Shown: positions 53,947 through 62,436, counted from the stretch's first letter. The stretch: DNA of 64,000 nt from Leifsonia tongyongensis (GCF_010686705.1 NZ_JAAGWY010000001.1:372001-436000), one strand, 5' to 3'. The notes: generated by a model not told the origin, from the letters alone. Numbers and translations are program-made.

Positions 53947-54870
53947 CTATTGGTCAGCGCTCGGGAACAATGGGATGTCTCCGCCGTCGAAAAAGCCGAC
54001 AAACTCGTAACTCTCGCTCCCGGTTATCCCAACCTTGTCCGTCTGATAAGTCTTGGTAGCGTTGATCTGGACGAATTGACCGATCACGAACGAACCATCG
54101 GTAACCAGATCGACCGGAACGCGGATTCTAGGCTTGCGGTGTCCTGATTTGATCGTCACGTATCCGTCAGCGTCAAGCACAATTACATGTCCCGAAACGT
54201 ACTCAGACTCAGACTCGGGTTCTTTCGCGAACAAGGTGTCCAGCGCGTACCGTCGCCCGGCGACTGTCACAGAAGCAGATGAGACCTCGCCGGTTGGACT
54301 GTACCAACGGGTTGAAATATCCAAGCTCTGCTTATCCAGGGTATCGAGAAAGCGTCTCGCCGCTATAAGCAACCCCGGCTGGCTGAACCTGCTTTGTATT
54401 TCTTGCGCCGAAAGCTTCGACTCGATGGCCTTGTGAAGGCTTAGCACCGTCTCTATTGCGTGATCAGCGGCAGACCACACGGAAATCGCGCCGTCAGCGC
54501 CCTGCTCAATTTCTGGCCGAGCCGGCTCGAAATGAAAGACGACCGACCCGGCACTGAATCCGACGAGTCGAAGCCTCGCGTCGGGCGCGCCATCTCCCGC
54601 AGCGGCCCTGACCTCGCGTCCGAATGCTCCGATGACCTGTTCCGCCGTCGAGTCGTCTAGGGATGCCCCGGCAGTTTCCTCCCCAATGAGACGAACGACG
54701 ACTCTCGAAAGCCGTTCGCCGTTGGGGTCAAGTGCGGCGCTGCGCTCGTAGGCAGCTTGCTCAAAGAGGTCGTCAATGCTGCCCTCGGGTTCGTCCAACT
54801 CTTCGAACGCGCGCCGAGCCTCCTGGCGACGCTCTGAAGGGATGGAATTCAGGTAATCGCGTAGCTTCAA
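53947..54870 (-). CDS. Unknown protein between MNT-like and HEPN genes
   Basis: The product has 307 residues. The N-terminus is a short acidic helical part (LNSIPSERRQEARRAFEELDEPEGSIDDLFEQAAYERS). A mixed middle domain contains LRLVGFSAGSVVFHFEPARPE. The C-terminal 120 residues are beta-rich (YVSGHVIVLDADGYVTIKSG, VTDGSFVIGQFVQINATKTY) and could be an OB- or SH3-like fold. It overlaps the nucleotidyltransferase stop by 4 nt. No family recognised; operon position suggests a sensor or adaptor. Confidence 0.65.
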   Translation of the reverse strand: MKLRDYLNSIPSERRQEARRAFEELDEPEGSIDDLFEQAAYERSAALDPNGERLSRVVVRLIGEETAGASLDDSTAEQVIGAFGREVRAAAGDGAPDARLRLVGFSAGSVVFHFEPARPEIEQGADGAISVWSAADHAIETVLSLHKAIESKLSAQEIQSRFSQPGLLIAARRFLDTLDKQSLDISTRWYSPTGEVSSASVTVAGRRYALDTLFAKEPESESEYVSGHVIVLDADGYVTIKSGHRKPRIRVPVDLVTDGSFVIGQFVQINATKTYQTDKVGITGSESYEFVGFFDGGDIPLFPSADQ

Positions 54871-55439
54871 AACATCACCTCCAAGTAGCCTCTATCTGCC
54901 TTCACGGCCGGAGCTCTGGGAGCGCCTCTTACTGCCGGCGGCTTTCGCTGCCAAAAGTCATCTAACGCGCCAAGCTTGACGAGATACTGTGAGTCGTGCA
55001 GGTTCAACTTCTCAGTATGAAGAGTGGACGCTATAGACCTCCACGGCAATGGGAAGACCTGAACTCCATAGTGGGCTGACTGCTCGTCGCGGTGACGCAG
55101 TCCCGCCAGCTTGCGAAGCTCTCTCGAACCAGGCTTACCCTCCATGGCTGACATTGCGGCCGCGTCGTAGATGGCTGTCAGGTCGATATCGTTGGGCTCC
55201 TGCTCAGTGGTGATAAAGCTTCCGGAAAACCAGAGACCCATGAGAAGGTCAACTCCAGCCTTCTCTTGGGCCTCGTTCCAGCCTTCCAGATAGCGCTCCA
55301 GCCCATGCCAGAGGGTTTCCCGAACAGAACGGTGCGCAGCAACAAATGGGTCCACAAATGCACGCCGGATTTCGAAGAGGTCCGTCGCGTACCGTCCAGG
55401 GGGAATGCATCCTGACACAGGATCATGAGGAGGTATCAC
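54867..55439 (-). CDS. Minimal nucleotidyltransferase (MNT-like, DUF6932 type)
   Basis: The product has 190 residues. The nucleotidyltransferase motif is GLWFSGSFITTEQEPNDIDL: Gly73-Ser74 and Asp84-x-Asp86. A helix before it (VRETLWHGLERYLEGWNEAQ) and YLVKLGALDDFWQRKP after it fit a compact polymerase-beta fold. MNT antitoxins add AMP to the Rx4HxY tyrosine of HEPN toxins. It is the first gene of the operon. Confidence 0.7.
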   Translation of the reverse strand: MIPPHDPVSGCIPPGRYATDLFEIRRAFVDPFVAAHRSVRETLWHGLERYLEGWNEAQEKAGVDLLMGLWFSGSFITTEQEPNDIDLTAIYDAAAMSAMEGKPGSRELRKLAGLRHRDEQSAHYGVQVFPLPWRSIASTLHTEKLNLHDSQYLVKLGALDDFWQRKPPAVRGAPRAPAVKADRGYLEVMF

Positions 55440-55899
55440 TCCCTGAGCCTATTGCCCACGGCCAAGGCCGGCTCAGCCACTTTCGGGGGGCTCCCACGCG
55501 TTAGGTTATTCCGCGCGCGCTCGAGCACGGGCGAAGAGGGTCTCACGCCGAATAGTCACGATAAGTGTGATTATCGGGGGTAAAAAACCAGACTCTTGAA
55601 GTGAGATGAGGCTGATGCTGCTAACTGATTGACGCCGCCCACTGGAGCGTGGCGGGCTCGTCCCTGTCCCAGGAACCGACGTGATGGCTCTGCCGCCCGG
55701 CGAGAAGCTCGGGTAGGTCCTCTCGCCGAGGGCGTGGCTGGTTCCGCTCCCAGCAGAACTAAGGACTAGGAACGTTGTGCAGGACCATGCGAAAACGTTG
55801 AGCGGGACGCTCACGTGCCTCACAGTGCTCTGTTGACATCGATCCCGGGTTGGAGGATCGTACCGGATAAGTGGGCTTCTGGAAGGAAGGAAGCGGGAC
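55440..55899. other. 460-bp intergenic region between divergent MNT and Sdp-like operons
   Basis: No credible gene. A TTGACA box at 55833-55838 with GATCGT 17 bp on could drive the rightward operon. The leftward promoter is not obvious. Confidence 0.4.
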
Positions 55900-56751
55900 A
55901 TGCAGGGGGACATGCAGGGGGACACGCGTAGCCGACTCTCGCAAATCCATGCGGTATTCGACGAGCCTGGACTTGGTCGGCATATTGCTGCGATTAGAGC
56001 CGATGCGGGGCGCCGGGTCGCAAGCACACGGGCGCCAGACAGGGTTGTCACGGCGGCGAAGTTTAAGCACATTAGGGGATCTGACAATGCCCTGATGCCG
56101 ATCGAAGGCTCCATCATGATGTTTTGGGCCCGTCCGGGCTCAGACATCATCTCTAGGCTTGAAAAGGCGTACGCCAACGGTGAGCAGGCCCCGCTCCATG
56201 AGGTCAACGACATCATCGCTCGGCAGCTAGCAGACGAACCGATCCCGACATTGGATGCAGCTTCGGACGCGGTGCTGGCCAGCCCCATGCACTTCGATGT
56301 TCGGTACGGGACCAAGGTGCTGTCCCGCACATTAACTCTCCCGGAAGGCGCCGAGATCTGTCTGCTCGTCTTCCCCTATAACGGCGGTGACCTGAATGAA
56401 GAGGACTTCGCGCTCGACCAGTTTCACCGGGCCGGGGAGACAGTCGAGTTCCCGACGTTGCTCGTGAAGGTGCCCCCGAAGCTCTCCGAGGTTGAGCTTG
56501 AGGCGATCCGGGCGGTTCCCGCTGATCAAGTCGGCATCAACATCGGTGAGGCGAGTTGCTGTCCGGCGGTTACCGCGTTGGTCCTGATCGCCGTGGCTCT
56601 CGCGACTCACGCAGGCATCTGGCAGGAGATCGGAGACCAGATGAATAACGTGCGTCTGACCGAATCTCAGATCGCACGGCTCGGACCGATGGCGTCAGCG
56701 CAGGAACTCGTCGCCGTGCGGCGGGAGATCTTCGAGGCCCACGGAGTCTGA
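55900..56751 (+). CDS. Candidate precursor of an Sdp-like hydrophobic peptide toxin
   Basis: The product has 283 residues with a strong GGAAGGAAG site upstream. It has no signal peptide. Residues 213-240 (INIGEASCCPAVTALVLIAV and the rest of the hydrophobic stretch) form a hydrophobic segment next to a vicinal Cys-Cys (220-221), flanked by a charged helix (LSEVELEAIRAVPADQVG) and a polar tail. In SdpC a hydrophobic disulfide-bonded 42-residue segment is cut out of a longer precursor. The next two genes look like SdpA and SdpB, so this is the candidate toxin gene. No full-length similarity to SdpC is claimed. Confidence 0.5.
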   Translation: MQGDMQGDTRSRLSQIHAVFDEPGLGRHIAAIRADAGRRVASTRAPDRVVTAAKFKHIRGSDNALMPIEGSIMMFWARPGSDIISRLEKAYANGEQAPLHEVNDIIARQLADEPIPTLDAASDAVLASPMHFDVRYGTKVLSRTLTLPEGAEICLLVFPYNGGDLNEEDFALDQFHRAGETVEFPTLLVKVPPKLSEVELEAIRAVPADQVGINIGEASCCPAVTALVLIAVALATHAGIWQEIGDQMNNVRLTESQIARLGPMASAQELVAVRREIFEAHGV

Positions 56752-56754
56752 CGT

Positions 56755-57255
56755 TTGCCGACGCTCGACGTGGCCGTGGTGGCACTTCTCGCCGGGTTGC
56801 TAATCGCCACAGTGTTGTACGAGACAGGTCCGCGGTGGCGGGTCGTCCGGGCGCTCTTTCGGCTTGGGTTAGTGCCGCAATGGTCGTTCTTCGCACCGGC
56901 ACCCGGCACCCAGAACCTCTATCTCCTCTATAGAGATCTCACCGCCAATGGAGATGTGACGGTGTGGCGCGTCGTGCACGGTATGGATGAAAACCGGCCT
57001 CCGTGGAGTTTCGTGTGGAATCCACGTCGACGTATTCGGAAGGCGTTGCTCGATCTCATCCTGGCACTAGAGCTCGGGCGGGAGGAGATGGGGCCCGATG
57101 TACTAAAGCTGTCTACGCCGTACCTGCTCATCCTCAACCACCTTTCGCGCCTCCCCCGCCCACCCGGAGCGCTGGCGACCGAGTTCCTAGTCATGGTGAG
57201 TAATCCCAACCAATCGCCGCGAGTCGCCTTCCAGTCCGAACGGCATCGGCTGTGA
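56755..57255 (+). CDS. SdpA-like protein
   Basis: The product has 166 residues from a TTG three bases after the previous stop. An N-terminal helix (VAVVALLAGLLIATVLYE) is followed by LGLVPQWSFFAPAPGTQNLYLLYRDL, the pattern by which SdpA proteins are known (aromatic-rich W-S-F-F-x-P after the helix). Bacillus SdpA is of similar length and is needed, with SdpB, to mature the SDP toxin. Family call rests on length, helix, motif and context. Confidence 0.6.
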   Translation: MPTLDVAVVALLAGLLIATVLYETGPRWRVVRALFRLGLVPQWSFFAPAPGTQNLYLLYRDLTANGDVTVWRVVHGMDENRPPWSFVWNPRRRIRKALLDLILALELGREEMGPDVLKLSTPYLLILNHLSRLPRPPGALATEFLVMVSNPNQSPRVAFQSERHRL

Positions 57256-57262
57256 GCACAGT

Positions 57263-58099
57263 GTGATCGAGACGGTCGCGAGCGTGCCTGCGCAACTGGT
57301 CTCCATCGTGGCCTGCCTAGGGATCGCGCTGTCTGTGTCCGAGGAACTTGTGATGCGGCGGATCTACGCCGACGATGGGCTATTGAGTTGGCAGGTGCTG
57401 CGGGTGGCTCGACCGCGATCGGCTCTGCCGTTGGTGCAGGGGTGGATCGATCAGCTATTCCGGCCCCGTGCCTACGTCGGTCTTCTTGTGCTGAAGCTGG
57501 CGACGGCGCTCACGCTCCTCGCACTCAGCCTCTTTCATCCGGCTGCGCGACTCGCCGTCGGGCTGTTAGCAGGCGCCATGCTCGTGCATCTGCTGCTCAT
57601 GAAACGACGGTCGGTATATGGTCTCGACGGCGCCGATCAGATGTTCGCCGTTGTGTTTCTCGGACTTGCCGTGCACGAGCTGATGCCTCTCGGATCGCTC
57701 GGGTCGGCCGCCGGGCTTGCCTACGTCGGGGCGCAGAGCGTGCTCTCCTACCTGATTTCCGGAACCGCGAAGCTGAAGGGTCCGTCGTGGCGGGACGGTT
57801 CGGCGATCGCCGGGATAATGAGTACGAAGATCTACGGGAACCCCTCCGTCGCCGCCCTGCTCCACGGTCGATCCGCGTTCGGTCGACTCATCTGCTGGTC
57901 AGTGATTACCTTCGAGACCACGTTCGTCGCTGTGCTCTTCGTAGATCGCCCCGCCATGTGGGTCATGCTCGGGGTGGGCGTGCTCTTCCATGCCGGGATA
58001 GCCGTCTTTATGGGGCTCAACAGCTTCTTTATCGCGTTCGTCGCCACCTACCCGGCGGTGGCGTACCTCAATGCGCTCGTGCATCAGTTCTTGCATTAG
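57263..58099 (+). CDS. SdpB-like / HTTM-domain membrane protein
   Basis: The product has 278 residues with about seven helices. QLFRPRAYVGLLVLKLATAL, then SYLISGTAKLKGPSWRDGSAI and the late FMGLNSFFIAFVATYPAV match the HTTM/vitamin-K-carboxylase-like layout shared by SdpB proteins. GTG 57263 lies 7 bp after the SdpA-like stop. SdpB is required for SDP maturation, possibly through disulfide or processing chemistry. Together these three genes form one operon. Confidence 0.65.
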   Translation: MIETVASVPAQLVSIVACLGIALSVSEELVMRRIYADDGLLSWQVLRVARPRSALPLVQGWIDQLFRPRAYVGLLVLKLATALTLLALSLFHPAARLAVGLLAGAMLVHLLLMKRRSVYGLDGADQMFAVVFLGLAVHELMPLGSLGSAAGLAYVGAQSVLSYLISGTAKLKGPSWRDGSAIAGIMSTKIYGNPSVAALLHGRSAFGRLICWSVITFETTFVAVLFVDRPAMWVMLGVGVLFHAGIAVFMGLNSFFIAFVATYPAVAYLNALVHQFLH

Positions 58100-58425
58100 T
58101 CCTCTAACGTGATCGGACCGCGGAGACCCACGCGGACATCGCCGGGAGTCCGCGCCGAGATCTGTTTGCGTCTAGCCCGACCTGCGACGGACCGGCTCAG
58201 CGGGGATGACGTGGAAGTGCTCGTCCGTGAGCGCGCGGCCCGCGTTCGTGTTCCATGGGTCCGTGCGGCAACGACGGTGTTCACGATGCCGAGGATCGTC
58301 AGTACGGCAAGAACAGAGTCAAGCTGTGGTGAGCCCGTTCCGCGCTCAGGGGCGCGAAGTGTGGTGATGTCGGTGCCGAGCTCGGCGAGGAGTCTCGCAC
58401 GCGCCGGCAACTGCCTGGTGACCAT
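58096..58425 (-). CDS. Small membrane protein convergent with the SdpB-like gene
   Basis: ATG 58425 has a strong GGAAGGAA site 5 bases upstream. The product has 109 residues with one helix (LDSVLAVLTILGIVNTVVAA) and a long basic Ser/Thr/Arg tail. An immunity protein would be expected near an Sdp operon, but SdpI has several helices, so this is speculative. The end overlaps the SdpB-like gene by 4 nt. Confidence 0.4.
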   Translation of the reverse strand: MVTRQLPARARLLAELGTDITTLRAPERGTGSPQLDSVLAVLTILGIVNTVVAARTHGTRTRAARSRTSTSTSSPLSRSVAGRARRKQISARTPGDVRVGLRGPITLED

Positions 58426-58577
58426 TCGAGTTCCTTCCGATACGAGGGTCTGCGCCCGTGACTTGTGGCACCGCGGTCTGCTCGTAAATGAGGAGTTCTG
58501 GGTGCCCAGATTGGGCCGAACGGATACTGCCGAACGCACCCCAGATCCACTATCTTTTGGACAAGGGGGTGGCTCTG

Positions 58578-58919
58578 ATGAGCGCACTGATGAACGGGTT
58601 CGAGCAGCTCCAACGCCGACGGCGGCGAGTCGCATGGCTGGTGGTACTTGCATGCGTGGCCGGCGTCGGGACATGGCTCACCGGACCCATCGGCGCGATC
58701 ATGGCCTCGACGGGGAATGCGGCCGGCTGGGCGCTCCTTGTCGCCGGTGTCGTGCTGCTTGCGGTGACAGTCTTCGCGATCGTCGCGGCCGTGCGTCTCC
58801 GAGTGGTGCCACAGAGCCAGCCGGGTGCGGCGAACCCGCACTTCGACGAGCCGCAACCATCACCGGATCCGCGCGGCGGCTTCTCCATGAACGGCTCCCA
58901 AATCGGGGGTCGAATCTGA
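58578..58919 (+). CDS. Two-helix membrane protein
   Basis: From ATG 58578 (AAGGGGG upstream) the product has 113 residues. A basic N-terminus (LQRRRRRVAWLVVLACVAGV) and a second helix (AAGWALLVAGVVLLAVTVFA) precede a Pro-rich tail that ends GFSMNGSQIGGRI, lying inside a repeated DNA sequence. Function unknown. Confidence 0.5.
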   Translation: MSALMNGFEQLQRRRRRVAWLVVLACVAGVGTWLTGPIGAIMASTGNAAGWALLVAGVVLLAVTVFAIVAAVRLRVVPQSQPGAANPHFDEPQPSPDPRGGFSMNGSQIGGRI

Positions 58920-58937
58920 ACGGCTCCCAGATTGGGT
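58888..58937. repeat. Two copies of TGAACGGCTCCCA-RAT-YGGG, 29 bp apart
   Basis: Copies at 58888 and 58917 match at 18 of 20 bases; the first contains the last codons of the upstream gene. A related GCCCAGATTGGGC palindrome lies near 58503. Possibly a regulator site. Confidence 0.55.
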
Positions 58938-59353
58938 GGCATTAAGCAGCCCGGTTTTCTGTTCGAGAGTTGCTACTAGCCGACCGCGAGCAGTCGGCGC
59001 CCAGAGCCACCAATGTGCGCGATCAGGCGGCCCCACAATCGGCTTCGCCGGCGCGATCACGGCTGTCGCCGGCGCACTCACCACGGTGACGGCGATCCCT
59101 AAGGTCAACAGCTGGCTGGCGCTCATCGGCCTCGGGTCGGTGAAGAAGTCCGAGGCGCAGAGCATCCGACGGCCGTCACCCCGGCCGACCTGGATCAGCC
59201 CGCCGCGAGCGTCCCGCCCTCGTCCGTGTAGCGACGTAGCATCACCCCTCGAGCCCCCGGTCCACCTACGGGTGGGACAGGGCTACTTCGTGCGTTCTGA
59301 CGCACTCCGACCGCCCGTTAGGCTTCATTCGTCAACTTCTAAGGAGTCACACA
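58938..59353. other. 416-bp region without a confident gene
   Basis: Short frames on both strands encode hydrophobic stretches (plus: IGFAGAITAVAGALTTVTAI; minus: LLTLGIAVTVVSAPATAVIA), mirror images of the same bases. Neither has a good ribosome site. The right end carries AAGGAG for the next gene. Confidence 0.4.
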
Positions 59354-60574
59354 TTGTTCGCACTCGTCGTCTCGCTGGTCATCGGCGCCGTAATCGCGGG
59401 GCTGCTGTCCTGGCGGCTGCAGACCCTGTGGCCCACCGCTGTGTCGTACGTGCTGCACTCCATCGCTGCGATCGGCATCTACGCCCTACTCGGCCCGCTC
59501 GCCGTCCCTGACGCCGACCACTATCACAAGCAGGCAGTACAGCTCCTCAGCGGTGACTCGGAGCGCTCGGTCACGCCCGGCAAGGAACTCTTCACTTATC
59601 TACTGAGGTTGGTCTACTCGACGATCGGCATCCAGCCCGGCATCATCATCGCGCTGAACGTCCTCCTCGTCGCGGCAATCCCGACCATCGTCGGCCGGAC
59701 CGCGGCGGCGCTGAACATGCCAGTGCAGTTGACCACGTGGGCTGGGGCGTTGGTCCCCCAGACGTTCTTCTGGGGCGTCCTGCTCTTGCGCGAGAGCATG
59801 GTCTGGTTCGCCCTGCTCCTGGTCATTCTCGCCCTCGCGATGCTGTATGACGGTGCGCGGTGGGTGATCTGGCTCCCCGTGCTCGTGGGCGCACTCGTGC
59901 TGTTCACGTACCTGCGCGGCACGCTCGCGATCGTGCTTGCCGCGGCCGCGCTGATCGTGCTGCTGCTCATCGTGAAGTCGTGGAAGCTGACCCTCGGCAC
60001 GGCCGGCGCCCTCGGTGTCATCGCTCTGATCTTGCCCGGGTTCGCGTCGATCCTGGTCAAGTTTGGGAGCGACACCGACACGGCCGCTGCGCGCGTCAGC
60101 ACCACTACGAGCGACGCCGTCGCCAAGGCGTCGTCGATGGGCGCAGAGCACACGTCGTCCACGATCTTCCACGCGCCGCACGTCGGCGACGGCATCGTCA
60201 ACCTCGCAGTGACGAAGGCCGTCGGGCTGCTGAACTCGACGCTCGGCCCGCTGCCGTGGGACTTCGGCCGTGTCGGTCTGCCGTTCTTCGCGGACGGGCT
60301 GATCTGGGTCGTAGTGCTCGCTCTCGCGATCGTCGGGTGGGTATTCCTGAAGGACAAACGCTCGGCGTTCGTGCTGGTCATCCCCGCCGCGCTGATCCTG
60401 CTCGCGATGGGGTGGACGCTGTTCGAGTACGGCACCGTCATCCGCATGAGGCTGATGCCGCTGTTGATCCTGCTACCGCTCGCTGCGTCCGGCTTCCTGG
60501 TGTTCTGGCGCAAGATCCGCCGCCAGAACTCCGCGGTTGAGGGCTCGGCTAGCGAGCCAGCGCGTAGCGAGTGA
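59354..60574 (+). CDS. Polytopic membrane protein, possible polysaccharide polymerase or glycosyltransferase
   Basis: TTG 59354 follows AAGGAG by 7 bases. The product has 406 residues and about 10 helices. A short outer loop after helix 2 (VPDADHYHKQAVQLLSG) holds acidic and His residues, as in EpsG- or GT39-like enzymes. The gene ends 102 bp inside the convergent gene. Exact reaction unknown; the neighbour suggests capsule or exopolysaccharide work. Confidence 0.65.
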   Translation: MFALVVSLVIGAVIAGLLSWRLQTLWPTAVSYVLHSIAAIGIYALLGPLAVPDADHYHKQAVQLLSGDSERSVTPGKELFTYLLRLVYSTIGIQPGIIIALNVLLVAAIPTIVGRTAAALNMPVQLTTWAGALVPQTFFWGVLLLRESMVWFALLLVILALAMLYDGARWVIWLPVLVGALVLFTYLRGTLAIVLAAAALIVLLLIVKSWKLTLGTAGALGVIALILPGFASILVKFGSDTDTAAARVSTTTSDAVAKASSMGAEHTSSTIFHAPHVGDGIVNLAVTKAVGLLNSTLGPLPWDFGRVGLPFFADGLIWVVVLALAIVGWVFLKDKRSAFVLVIPAALILLAMGWTLFEYGTVIRMRLMPLLILLPLAASGFLVFWRKIRRQNSAVEGSASEPARSE

Positions 60575-61900
60575 TAGCGCGGCCACATAGACGATCATCG
60601 TCACGACGAGGGCGCTGTTGAGGCGCGTCGCAAACGGAGCGAGGAAGACGGTCGCGAGCAAGGCTGCTTGAATCCAAAACATGGTCTGCGACTCGTTCCG
60701 GCGGATGAACAGCCATCCGGCTAGCATCGCGTAGAGCAGGCTCCCGATGAGGACGCCCCCGAGCCGCAGGTCCTGGTAGTACGGCGCGAGCCAGGTGTAG
60801 ACGTTCGTCATGACGCCGGTGTCGATGAAGGGGCTGATGGGATCGACATGCGGGACGCCGGGCACGGCCTTCAGGACGAGACCGAACGTGCTCGCGCCCC
60901 AGGTCTGAGGTTCAGGGTCATAGTCCTTCCGCGGTTGAACCTCTGTCGCGTCGACCATCTGCAGGAAGGCGACGGTGCCGGCTGTGTAGTACTGGAAAGG
61001 CGCGGTGAGCCCGGTGCGCTCGAGCGGCTGCGACACGGCGCCACTCCAGATGGCCTGCTGGCCGCTCTTACCGAGCGCCCCGCCTACTCCTTGGAACGCC
61101 GCGAGTGCCACGATGCCGAGCAGCGCGACACTGGCAACGAGGCGGACAGGTCGCGGCGCCCGTGCCCAGAGCGCGGCGAGGTGGCCTCGTCGGGTGTTCT
61201 CCGGTGCGACTTGGCGCTCGGTGTACGGGCGGGAGATGTAGAGGGCACAGACGAGCAGTATCGCGATGAAGAGGTTGCTGCGCTGCAGCAAGGCAGCCAT
61301 GGTCCCGGCGACGACCACGAGGCCCACAATGCGCGTCGGTAGCTTGAACGGTCTGTCGAGTGCGGGGCCGTAGGCGAGGATCGCGAAGAGGACCGGGCCA
61401 AGGTACAGGAGGAGACGGGCCGGGAGCGGCATCGACTCGAGGTAGGAGACTCCGCCGTGCTGACCAGCCCTCCGGATGATGGACGGGTGCTCGAGGATCG
61501 TCGCCAGACCGAAGCGGAGCTGGAGGCTCACGAGGTAGGTGAGGAACGCGGCCGCGTAAAGGCCGAGCGCAACGAAGAATAGCGGCCTCGTCGTCAGATA
61601 GGTGGGCCGCGTCCTAAGCCAGCCGCGCGCCCGGATCGGGCGGCCGCGCGCGAGCAGCATCGAGATGATCGCGGCGCCGGCGTTGAATGCGACGAGGCCG
61701 GTGGCGAGAGTGGCCCACGCGAGCGTAGATGACGTCTTGTAATCGATCAGGTTCGTCCCGATCAGGGCGAGCGCGCCGGCCCAGATCGCGTTGTGCACGA
61801 CGGCGACGGTGAGCACGGGGCGTCCGATCGCGCGCACACCGAAGGTCAGGGCAACGAGGAGGGCGACCAGAGCAGCACACCAGATCAGATTGGGAAACAT
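60473..61900 (-). CDS. O-antigen/oligosaccharide repeat-unit polymerase-like membrane protein
   Basis: The product has 475 residues with about 12 helices and a large outer loop in the C-terminal half (QPLERTGLTAPFQYYTAGTVAFLQMVDATE then KDYDPEPQTWGASTFGLVLK). Wzy-like polymerases have this shape, and the loop carries the G-x-x-T-F-like segment seen in that family. It should join repeat units outside the membrane. It overlaps the convergent gene by 102 bp at the 3' ends. Confidence 0.75.
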   Translation of the reverse strand: MFPNLIWCAALVALLVALTFGVRAIGRPVLTVAVVHNAIWAGALALIGTNLIDYKTSSTLAWATLATGLVAFNAGAAIISMLLARGRPIRARGWLRTRPTYLTTRPLFFVALGLYAAAFLTYLVSLQLRFGLATILEHPSIIRRAGQHGGVSYLESMPLPARLLLYLGPVLFAILAYGPALDRPFKLPTRIVGLVVVAGTMAALLQRSNLFIAILLVCALYISRPYTERQVAPENTRRGHLAALWARAPRPVRLVASVALLGIVALAAFQGVGGALGKSGQQAIWSGAVSQPLERTGLTAPFQYYTAGTVAFLQMVDATEVQPRKDYDPEPQTWGASTFGLVLKAVPGVPHVDPISPFIDTGVMTNVYTWLAPYYQDLRLGGVLIGSLLYAMLAGWLFIRRNESQTMFWIQAALLATVFLAPFATRLNSALVVTMIVYVAALSLATRWLASRALNRGVLAADLAPEHQEAGRSER

Positions 61901-62080
61901 CGCTCACTGAGGTTACACGGTCTTGTCTGCCCGGGTTGCCCGTGACTGACCGCCCGAACGGGGGATATAGCCAGCGCAGCGGGCGCTCATCGTGACGCTG
62001 ACGAGCTCTGCCGCCGGTAGCTTCCTCCGATTCATCTCGTCGGCGTCGACGCGCTTGGACGCGAGCTGGCCACGCCAGGA

Positions 62081-62158
62081 CTAGTTGTAATTCCCCGTGA
62101 GGTTGTGAACGCGGGCTGATGGGGTTTGGCCGCCGATGCCGCTGTGGGGTCTGTGGTG
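62081..62158 (-). pseudogene. Remnant of an IS481-like transposase, C-terminal 25 codons
   Basis: The minus strand reads HHRPHSGIGGQTPSARVHNL then TGNYN and a stop. N-x-x-RPH-x-G-I-G-G is the end of DDE transposases of the IS481/IS3 type. Similarity stops abruptly upstream, so the rest is deleted. Confidence 0.75.
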
Positions 62159-62177
62159 ACCCTTCTATGTCTTCGCG

Positions 62178-62258
62178 TCAAGTCATGATGCCGTTGAGGT
62201 GGCGGAAGAGTCGGCGGCCGATGTAGCGCTGAGGTACCTGTGGATCTCGCGCCGGCTC
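62178..62258 (-). pseudogene. Remnant of a second transposase, possibly IS110-like
   Basis: The minus strand ends QRYIGRRLFRHLNGIMT plus stop, and one frame over and just upstream reads REIHRY. Adding one base joins them as REIHRYLQRYIGRRLFRHL, which recalls the REI-x-R-L-x-RY-x-x-R-x-x-x-x-L ending of IS110 transposases. Family assignment is tentative. Confidence 0.45.
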
Positions 62259-62335
62259 TTTTCTTCGGCGGTTGGGCGTTCGACGTAGGTTCGCGGTGTC
62301 GTATGCGATCCGGACCCGGGCAATCACGTCAAGTG

Positions 62336-62423
62336 CTCGGTCAAAGAGCGTCGACGGGAAGCACAAGGCCTACTGGGAACACCGATCGCGGTGAAGAAGG
62401 AAAAGGCTCCCAGCATGAAATAG
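62336..62423 (+). pseudogene. Decayed copy of the 3' end of the 63274-63760 gene
   Basis: The plus strand reads SKSVDGKHKAYW, and after restoring one lost G continues GTPIAVKKEKAPSMK and stop. The intact-looking gene ends FKSADGKHLTYWGTSTAVKREKALK. So a second copy existed and was broken, with transposase remnants on its left side. Confidence 0.7.
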
Positions 62424-62436
62424 GAGAGCGCCCCTG

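Noticed and set aside
55506-56330. Minus-strand frame of 274 codons opposite the Sdp-like precursor
   Set aside because: Composition is Ser/Arg-rich shadow type and the plus-strand gene has a strong ribosome site and operon context.
58109-58945. Long plus-strand frame of 278 codons after the SdpB-like gene
   Set aside because: Arg/Ser-rich shadow with no motif; overlaps two better supported small genes.
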